A stretch of 64,000 bases of DNA from Atriophallophorus winterbourni (Eukaryota; Platyhelminthes; Trematoda; Plagiorchiida; Microphallidae), in the NCBI GenBank assembly GCA_013407085.1, contig JACCGJ010005325.1, forward strand, positions 1-64,000. Direction: 5' to 3'. Under the pieces are notes generated by a model that did no database searches, was not told the DNA's origin, and worked only from the letters and a program-made list of their open reading frames with translations. This document shows, piece by piece, positions 55,561 through 64,000 of the stretch (positions are counted from its first letter, which is position 1; every line of letters begins with the position of its first letter). The position numbers and the translations under genes are program-made.

Positions 55561-57309
55561 TTGCAAGAAAATACTCACAAATTCACGTTTTAGTTTTCCA
55601 ATTGTTTGTTTCTTCTTATATCTCATTAAGATTTGAGAGCTTTTTAGTTATTTAAATAGTGGTTGTGATGATAGTAGCATGCACTGTAACACCTAAAAAG
55701 ACCGTTTATACCTGCTAAAGGAGCATATTATTGATAAAATGATGCAATGTATTCTTTACTATGTTCAGCACTTTGTTTTTTATTTTAGTCATCATTTCAT
55801 ATTGTGATGTAGGCTATTAAACATGTTACTGCTTTCATTTTGGCATCTTTTTTGCTCTCCCGTCGTTTTCATATCAACGATGGGGCTGCAAATTTCAGGA
55901 AATATTTTACCCGAAATCAATCGATAAGAGCAGCTTTGGGTAAGTTTTCACCTTGGAGTTAGAAGCTTTCTCGCGAGAATGGTGGCAGGAAGTACAGGGT
56001 TAAGGTTAAAATTGCATTTGCGTCGCAATCTAACGTCCGGCTATGTAGCGGGTAAATATTAGCATGCATGAGCTCAGGCACAAACCGGAATTCAGAAAAC
56101 AGGCTGACCGGTCGGCGGACATTGCTCGAACGTGAATGCAAATAAAGCAAATAGGGGATTGCACTACACAAAGATACTGTATCAATGATCTCGATATATT
56201 GCCTGTTGATCTTAGGCAACTTAGAATTAGTCAGGTAAATGCAATTTAAACGTGAACTCAGATTCACTGATGCCATGAGTTTGACGAATCTGCTGAGCAT
56301 GAGGTTCAAACGGTACTCAAAGCGGCTTCGACCAACTTATTGCAAACTTTAGTTTCATCCCAAATCTATGTGATATATATGACTTGTACAAAGATTTTCA
56401 TCGATAGAAATGACTGCACACTGCTCAAAGTGCTACACAGAAAAACATCCAGTCAATTCAGAATAAAACAATATGGGAAGGGTCGTAAACACAGTCCAAA
56501 AATGCTACGTAATACAAGTCCGTAATTTGTGAATAAACTATAACCGAACATGTTTTGGACACAGGCCACAACGTGATCGATGTTATTGTAAGAGATCTCA
56601 AGAATGAGGTGAAACCTTATATAGTATGTCACCGTGTGGAATCGATTCAGATTACCGGAGTTGGCGCGAATGCCGGCAATAAGTCCAAAGGAACAACGGT
56701 CTGTAGCTCTTCTAATCTCTTCTTTTTCGTAGCTTCTAGTATGGCTCACCGGGAGCAAGTGAAGATGTGATTTGGTCGGTTAGCCTCGATATTGAATTTA
56801 ATGTATCGAGGGGGGGCAAGCCATCTTACTTACACTGCCCAAACTCATTCGGGCTATTTATTTTCATCAGATATAGACAGCAGCTTGGATTCAGTGTCCC
56901 TTGGGACGGTGGTAAAATAAACAATGTTTGATTTTGAAGTTATTTTTACATTGGATTCGTTCAACAAACACGATGTTCGTATTCTGAATATCATAGTTGT
57001 TTCGTTCAAGTTTTGAGACGATAGATATGACCAATATATTATAACCCATCCCTTTTAATCTAGTTGCCTTTCCGTTTTAATTTAATCGGCCCGATGATGC
57101 ATCTATCACAGAAGCAAACAATTCCCCAACGTCTACTTCAATACTTTCGAAAGATTTATCCATAATATCGAAAATATTGTTCACTCAATGGAAGTGATTT
57201 GTGCAATTGTTCATATGAACATTCCTACGAAAAGTCAAAATTTGTTGCAACTATTGAGTGGTATACATACTTTAAGCGTCTATCACTGTTACAAACAATG
57301 AATCCAACT
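55561..57309. other. Sequence upstream of MCTP, unassigned
   Basis: Open frames on the minus strand (55959-56309, 56453-56758) are over 100 codons but do not resemble known proteins and lack flanking splice consensus that I trust. They may be an old element. Confidence 0.35.
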
Positions 57310-58110
57310 AACATACTGGAGGTAAGCTGATTCCGGATGGACTAACGCCAGATCTTGATCTTACTGTTCCAGCTTCAGGAGAACCAACAGGTTATTTTGT
57401 GTGTATAATTTAAATGCATGCAAATACAAAATATGATCCTTGTTCCATAGAAAATGTAGTCATCTTGTTTTGCAGTCTTCAACTGTTTAAATCGCATGCT
57501 AGTCCTGATCGTACTTTCCTTACCAGATTAGTGCAAACAGCACGAAAACGGTCGTGGTGTGTGTGGTAGAAATTCATACAAATAAGCATTTTGTTGATGA
57601 TAATCGGTTTAAAGCCAATTTACATGTGTTTGTGCATGTGTGATTGAGCAGTTTGGTCGCACCAACTTTATACACAAGTGACATAAATCTCAAATTGTTT
57701 TCTATTATTCCACTGTTTCAAGCGAATGCTGATCCTGATCCTAAAGTCTCTGACTGATCAGTGCAAAGAGCAAGAAACCGATCGTGGTGTGTGTGTGTGT
57801 GTGATGGAAATTCATACGAATGAGCATGAGGTCAATCTATTTTCCAATATTTTACGAATGACCCGAAAAGGTTCTGTGCATTGGATACCTAATCTTTGAA
57901 CTGGGAAATTAAGTGCAACCCGACAGCGCCGATATGGAAAACAGAAATATAAAATTCAAGGAGAATTATGATTGCAGTTGAATGGATGATTGCCCTATAA
58001 GTTTAAAACGGTGTTAACGTTGTAAACATTCTCATTTGCATGCATTTCCATCACACCCCACGACCGGATCGTCCTGTTTGCACTCATCTGGTAGGGACAG
58101 TAGGATCACT
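57310..58110. repeat. Family A units, plus then minus
   Basis: Plus cores at about 57523 (CAGATTA, GTGC-AAACA-GCAC, GAAAACGGTCGTGG) and 57753 (CTGATCA, GTGC-AAAGA-GCAA, GAAACCGATCGTGG), spacing 230. A (GT)n run follows the second. A minus fragment at 58020-58110 has CAGATGA, GTGC-AAACA-GGAC, GATCCGGTCGTGG. Confidence 0.75.
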
Positions 58111-59514
58111 ATTTGATCAATAATGCTACTTAGAGTTTGATACTAAAACTTTCAGGTCTATTTTATCTTGACGCAACTAAGCCTGTGTGGTTGTGTTAGG
58201 CTAAATGTGGTTGCCAAATTTGAATTTTCTTTGCACAAACCGAATTACGAATGATTTCTTTGAAACTGTATGGGAGAGCTGGTTCATCACGTGTCTAATG
58301 ATATATCACTAATGAATTTTTTAATAAGCATACCTAAATAGTTCCTTAAAAAAGTTATCGAACTCAACTTTCACGCATTCGTCGAATCACGACTGCACAA
58401 TTAAAATGTGTATTCGGAAACAGGTATACTTTGTATTTTACCATACATCTAAGCTTATTATTGTCTTTGTGGCTTTAATTATCGAGATGTACTTTCGCTA
58501 TGCTTACTTTAGGATGCCTCTAATCCTCGACATATTATACCCTTACTCCAATACTTTAAATTTATTAAATCTGACCACAATGTAAATGATCTTCGAAAGC
58601 AGCATATAAAGTGTTTGTGGTTTGTATGGTGAGGATGAAATCATGTTCATATCTAATATATAACAAGACAGCTGCCGCAAATGTTCGAATTTAATCAATA
58701 AAATCTTGTGTAGATATAAACTGAATATGCTTATTGAATATGAGAATACTTAATATTCATTTTGACTTACTTCCAAAAGTTTCTGCCTTGTATTATACTT
58801 GAGGATACCCGTCTATTTGTTTTATTCCGTAAATCAGCAGTAACGACTGATGGTAAAATCGTTTATGAAACTGTGCTATAAAATCAACATAACTTGAGCA
58901 GTATTGATGTGTGTTTCACTTGCTCAGAAATAGAAGATTATGCGCACAATGTGAGAGACATACTTTTGTGTGAGATCAATGCATACTTTAGCGATACTTT
59001 TTGCTAGCACACTCGATCGATCGTTAAATTGGCGCGGTGAAATTGAAAAAAATCTTTAATTGTGGAGGCAAGCTGGGTAGTACATCATCGATTTCAAAAT
59101 ACATGAGTATTTGTCAAGTTGTTTCTTAAGTAGATCTTCACGTTTTGTACTGAGAGTAACCATTATTTACTTTCGGATTTCTCTATCGCGCTGGTTTAAT
59201 TTAATACGGATTTATTGTCAGCCACATCCAATATAGCATTGGGATTTTTGTCCCGATCGTCAGATTTGAGATTGAATTTGATATAACAACAACATTTTGA
59301 AGAAGTCATGCTATTTTGTATTTGTATTTGTATTTGATATTCTGCCGAACACCATTATTTATCAGCTACCCGGCCTGGCGACACTGAAAATTTGTTGTTT
59401 TGTACCGGTTTATTCCTGTGTACACACATACCACAATCAATTGATTTTTATTAGCCAAAATTTAGAAACACCAGGTTGGTTATATATTTCAAATGAATGC
59501 ACGCAACCCTTATA
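58111..59514. other. Unassigned intergenic sequence
   Basis: Simple TTTGTATTTGTATTTG near 59317; no gene or known repeat recognised. Confidence 0.4.
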
Positions 59515-59935
59515 TTAATGTGAAAGAATCACTAACAACACGCGGAAACATATCAGCGTAAGATTCGACGTAATCAGTTTATAAGCGAAGCTCCTGTTTC
59601 CAGAGGCTGTATTTGGTGCACTTGTTTTGTTGTGCTCGGTTTTGAAAGCTTGCTCAAATCGCACTGCAAGATTTGGTTCGCACTTAAGACTGAAGTCGAT
59701 CCTTGAGGCACCATTCCATTTTGCGCAGTGTAATCTAGTATAGCGAAGCCTCAGTTTTGCACAAAATGTCAATGATCAGGGTAGCTATCTGCGCTTTGAT
59801 CTGATTTGAAGAGGAGTACGCATTTCATATTAGATTTCAACAGTGATGATGAGAGGCAATACCGTTTGTTTACCAACGAACAACTCGTGATGTACATCCA
59901 TGGCCAACATTGACCTTCGGAGGACAACAACAACA
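59515..59935. mobile_element. LINE alpha fragment with inverted 5' part
   Basis: 59515-59820 on the minus strand matches the endonuclease end of the copy at 37030-37270 (KLRLRYTRLHCAKW, KCEPNLAVRFEQAFKTE). 59885-59935 on the plus strand is the 3' terminus of the same family (TGTACATCCATGGCCAACAT). This is the pattern left by a 5' inversion during target-primed integration with internal loss. Confidence 0.7.
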
Positions 59936-60059
59936 GCATTTGTGTAACTCTAACACGCCGTCCAGTCCGTGAAGTGTCATCACGATATGGAGTTGCATTA
60001 GTAGCAAAGAAGAATGTTTGTTATTGCAAAAGATCTTCACAATTGGTTGTTGTAGAACA

Positions 60060-60640
60060 AACTGCCATTTAAATTCAACCAATGCAGGCTCATGAATGCG
60101 GGGAAGTAAGCAAAGTTAACATGAGATATAGGTTCACATGCCCTCCGAAATTGCAGTGAATAAAAGATTTGGGTGTCTGGATACGCTCCAGACATTTCAA
60201 AGTAGCAATGCCCGCACAAAGTCAACGCGTGTCCCCGGTCTACTCAAACTGGTATTTTGGAAATGTTTCACCCAAAATATTCCCAGGGATCATGGATACA
60301 TAATTGGGACAAGCTATTGAATACATTGTGCAGTCATGTACTCCGTGATGGAACAAAAATATTTCTCAGTATCTGAAAAAAGGCTGTATGGCTGTATGTC
60401 CTATCGACGAATCAGCGGAGACCCAATCCTATTTTATACAAAATTCCATACCACATAGAATCCCATTCAGAATTTATACATAGATATAGACCTCAATATC
60501 ACATAACCATTCGAATACTGTTCATCTTCATCGAAAACTCCGTAATTTTATATAGCAAAAATCATTATAAATTTCAAAGTTAATGTTCGTAAACCAAGTT
60601 AATGGAAAACGCAGAATATGTCATAACAGTTCCAAACACT
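60060..60640 (+). mobile_element. LINE gamma (CR1-like) C-terminal fragment
   Basis: FGCLDTLQTFQSSNARTKST resembles KDLGVWI...LKxSxxxxxAAxKA and KLVFWKCFTQNIPRDHGYI resembles the RxFxxFTPEIFRxLYGTYV block of CR1-like RTs. The leading AATGCAGGCTCATGAATGCG also occurs at 63850. Confidence 0.65.
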
Positions 60641-61009
60641 GGAACCACACACTGACAAATCGATTCAAACGAAATATTGAATAAGCTAATCTGACGTCAT
60701 CTCGCGTGACTTGTAAGTAATTACTCTGTGAAGGTGACAGGGTTTGAGTTTGACAAAATATATCTAAATATGAAAAAAGATTCTACTAAAAAATGTTGAT
60801 CAAATATTGTAGTAAATGTCTGCTGAATTTTCTAGAAACTATTCCGCATTATGACATCGTTGGATCCATTTAGTCACGTGAATGCAATTTGCATTCATAT
60901 CCATAAAACTTCGAATTTTAGAGAATTTCGGCACAGGAAACTCAAGATAATAGTTAAAATGATTATTTGATTTATAAAATGTTTACCAGATTGACGGGGA
61001 ATCGATAAA

Positions 61010-63205
61010 AAAATCGGTATATGTCGAGTTGAACTTTCCACTTACGGTCCGAAAATAGCTCGAACGAGCGATTGGTTCGAAGCAAAATCTTCTAAGATGG
61101 CTGATGTGTTGTATGAGAAACGGTAAACATTCTTGAAGTTCAAAGATATGCCAACAGATGAAAACTTACGCTAGAAACATGGTCCAACATACTGCAAGAT
61201 GATGTACAACTGACTATTGGACTGAAATTAGCCTCAGTATCCAAAATACTGCGGACACTGGAAATGTTTCGCGGTATGTTTGATGTAATCAAGAGAGCCA
61301 TTGGCTCAAACAAACATAAAACGGCTCCTATTAAGTATGCATCTGGTAAGCCGATGGTCTATAAAACTCAGCAGATGGAAAGAAAGGGTAGAGCCCTTCC
61401 GCACTCTATACAATAGAGACAGTACGGTTTTACCGATTGTACTTGAAAATGTTGAGTGGTCATTAAACATCTCCCTGCTCTCGATGAGCTCAATATACCA
61501 ATCGACCGCTGAGCGAACAAGAAGGCCCTGGCGACGACGGAATCCACACCTGATCTCATCAAATGCTGTAGAACAGCATCATTACAGCATCTTCACCATT
61601 TGCTTTTGCAATGCCGACAGGAGGAGTGTGTCCTACAAGAAATGCGAGACACGAAGATAAACACATTATTTAAGAATAAGGGTGAGAGAGGCGTCTGCAA
61701 CAATTACAGATTAATTTCGCTTCTGAATGTTGAAGGCAAATTGTTTGCCAATGTCTTACAGATTTGGCTCAAAGTTCTAGTTTATAGAGTTTACTCTGAA
61801 ACCCAAAGCGGGTTCTTCAGGGTTAGATCAACCGTTGACTTAATCTTACGCTGAGACAACTTCAAGAACAATGTCGGGAACGGTGTATGCCATTATACGC
61901 TTTTTATTGATTTAAAAAAGGCATTCGACTAAGTCTGCAGGGAGGGTCATTTCAAAATGCTTGATTTGATAGGCTGCCCTCAAGACTGCTCAAAACCGTT
62001 ATTTCGTTTCACTGTGGCACGAAGGGCTCAGTCCACTTTACCAGTTTTAGTTCAGAAGCCTTTGAAATTCACCGAGTCGTCAAACAAGGGTGTGTTCTTT
62101 CGCCCAAACCTTCTGGTATTTTTTGTCTTTGCTTCTTTTAGGTCGAGAACAGAAGGCATTTACCTACGCGCCGAAATGAAGGCAAGCTTTTCAACCTGAT
62201 CTGGTTGATGGCGCAAACCAAGGCACGGGATGTGTTAATCCGTGACCTGCTGTTCGCCATCGAATAAGCCATTATTGCTTACCCCAAGTACATATCTAGT
62301 CGCTAATTGACTGTTTTTCGACTGGGCTGACAATTAGCATGAGCAAGACCAACGTCCTTGGTCCAGGGATTGTATCGCCTCCAATCATCACTGTTGGAAA
62401 CTGTCAGATCGAACCAGTACATCATTTCACATATCTTGGTTCAACCATTGCGGATAACCTCTCGATAGACACGGTGATTGATAAGCGGATTGGCAGAGCA
62501 GCTTTTATTTTTTCCCGACTGAACTCTCTTGTTTGGGCGATCGCAATTTGACCGTGAATACAAAAATGATAGTATACAGCGCGTGCGTACTAAATGCTTT
62601 ACCGTACAGCAGTGAAACCTGGACCACCCACGGAAAACACCAGCGGAAGATGAATGCTTTTCATTTACGAAGCATCCGTCGTATCTTGAACATATAGTGG
62701 ATGAACAGAGTGACAAATGTTGAATTGATTTCAAAAGCTGGTCAACAGAGCATGTTCACCCTAACACACCAGCGCCGCCTGCATTGGCTTGGCCATGTCT
62801 ACAGAAAGGAAAATGTTCGTATTTCGAAAGATATACTCTTTGGTTATTTGATATCAGAACATGACCATTGGGCAGATCGAACTTGCGATGCATTGATGTT
62901 TGCAAAAGAGATGTAAAAGCTCATGGCATTGACCTACGAGCTGGGAACAACTTGTTCCTGACTGCTCGCATTGAAGGCATTGTTTAAAGGGCGGGAGGAG
63001 CAGATACAGCTCTTGGAAGCTGAACGCAAATCACGCCGCCAGCATGTAAAGGAAGCCGATTGACCGAGTTCAGACTATCGTTGCCAGCGCTGCTGCATAG
63101 ATTGTTCCTCCCGAATCGGACTGTTTAGTCATTCGAAAAGATGTGGAACATTAAAAAATATGTGATTGTGATGTACATCCATGGTCGACATCGACCGTGG
63201 CAAAC
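61010..63205 (+). mobile_element. LINE alpha, second long copy
   Basis: Aligns with 37275-39570 from the CTTTCCACTTACGGTCCGAA block to the TACATCCATGGTCGACATCG 3' end. Blocks: RDTKINTLFKNKGERGVCNN, TETQSGF-type palm, MSKTNVLGPGIVSPPIITVG, EIDKRIGRAA-like, RRLHWLGHVYRKENVRISKD and a zinc-finger end with NCSSRIGLFSHS-like sequence. Motif C is destroyed and frameshifts are frequent, so it is older than the copy at 37 kb. Confidence 0.88.
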
Positions 63206-63399
63206 GAAATACATAACTGCATCAAATTCGCTCATGTATAGTGAACTTTCCCACCTTACGAAAAACAAGGAATTCTGAGTTTTCAATGGAATGTTTAATA
63301 ACAGATTTCAACAAAACGAAGTGTTTCAAACATTGAAATGTTCAATATCAACATTGCCGTTTTTAATTTCATTCAGAATTTCATCAACGACTCGATCAT

Positions 63400-63990
63400 A
63401 AGTAAATGCAGCGATGATTGGATGATTGGACATAAGCGGTAGATAAAGGGAAAACAATTCCTGTCCGCTATCTAGATATCTCTATAGCATTTGATGTAAT
63501 TAACCATAATCTACTAGTGCAGAAGCTTTGAAGGCTTAGCATGACCGGAAAGTTGTTGATTTGGCTGAATGACTACCTAACAAATCGCGCTACCCAGGTA
63601 CGTGTTGACGGTGCATTAGCAAAACTAATCGCAACAACTGGCGGAGTTTCCCGAGGTTCATTCCTTGGTCCGATTATCTTTCTCGTCTACATCAATGAAA
63701 TACCGGAACTCGTTCGTTGTCGCATATCGCTGTTAGCTGACGACATAATGATATGATGTTGCATCGATAACCCAGAAGCATGTTTGCTATCAAAAAGAAC
63801 GTGGTGCGCTCGCCATTGGTTGTTTAAACATTAACTGTGTTTGATTTCAATGAATGCAGGCTCATGAATGCGAGGAATCGATTTGGTTGTCCGGATATGC
63901 TCCAGTTTAAAAACCTCACTTCAAACGAAAACCACCTTTACAGAAGTAACACGTTTTCTCAATCAATTCAAACAACTATTTGGGAAATTT
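63400..63990 (+). mobile_element. LINE gamma (CR1-like) RT fragment at the window edge
   Basis: A motif-A region (DISIAFDVINHNLLVQKL, 63470-63530) leads into a 71-codon frame with LLIWLNDYLTNRATQVRVDG, GVSRGSFLGPIIFLVYIN and motif C as LLADDIM (63730-63752). The start of the next block (GCAGGCTCATGAATGCGAGG) follows. Confidence 0.8.
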
Positions 63991-64000
63991 TCAACCAATA

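Noticed and set aside
55959..56758. Two minus-strand frames of over 100 codons as genes upstream of MCTP
   Set aside because: No recognisable domain or trustworthy splice sites; left as unassigned sequence.

Overview
This is eukaryotic, intron-rich, AT-rich DNA dominated by transposable elements. The mix of non-LTR reverse transcriptases (one family ends in the W-L-E-T-L-x-D-M-A-x-N-R type tail common in flukes), the short introns with GTAAGT donors, and the hammerhead-ribozyme repeats suggest a flatworm, most probably a digenean trematode. The species cannot be told from the sequence.

Two host genes can be assembled from split exons by protein similarity, splice consensus and reading phase. 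(1) MED22, the Mediator head-module subunit 22, is on the plus strand: three exons (283-432, 4493-4588, 6606-6896) that join in phase to 178 residues. (2) An MCTP gene (multiple C2 and transmembrane domain protein) is on the minus strand from ATG at 53905 to the stop at 10779, in 23 exons over 43 kb, coding about 1087 residues: a basic Lys-rich start, a Ser-rich linker, C2A, a long linker, C2B, C2C, two membrane hairpins and a short tail. The two genes are arranged tail to tail, about 3.9 kb apart. All exon phases agree except the exon 11/12 junction, which is one base out.

The rest is repeat. I see three main LINE types: alpha (zinc-finger-tailed endonuclease/RT, best copy 37.0-39.6 kb, others near 42, 61-63 and 33-34 kb), beta (fluke-type RT, 1.5-2.8, 5.2-6.1, 8.9-9.6 and 20.1-21.0 kb) and gamma (CR1-like RT, 43.8-45.6, 60 and 63.4 kb to the right edge). 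An RTE-like remnant lies at 27.4-28.3 kb. Smaller repeats include a 218-bp fold-back MITE with a TA duplication, an LTR-like element with a 4-bp target duplication and an internal 117-bp minisatellite, a two-copy LTR-like repeat with a TATA box, and a family of unknown type (family C).

The most interesting component is a set of dispersed, often tandem repeats of about 205-236 bp (family A, with a diverged relative, family B). They carry type I hammerhead self-cleaving ribozyme cores, and some carry a Pol III B-box. This matches the published description of metazoan retrozymes. A separate hammerhead with a perfect core sits at 48997-49039. Copies lie in both orientations in MCTP introns, around MED22, and to the right of MCTP.
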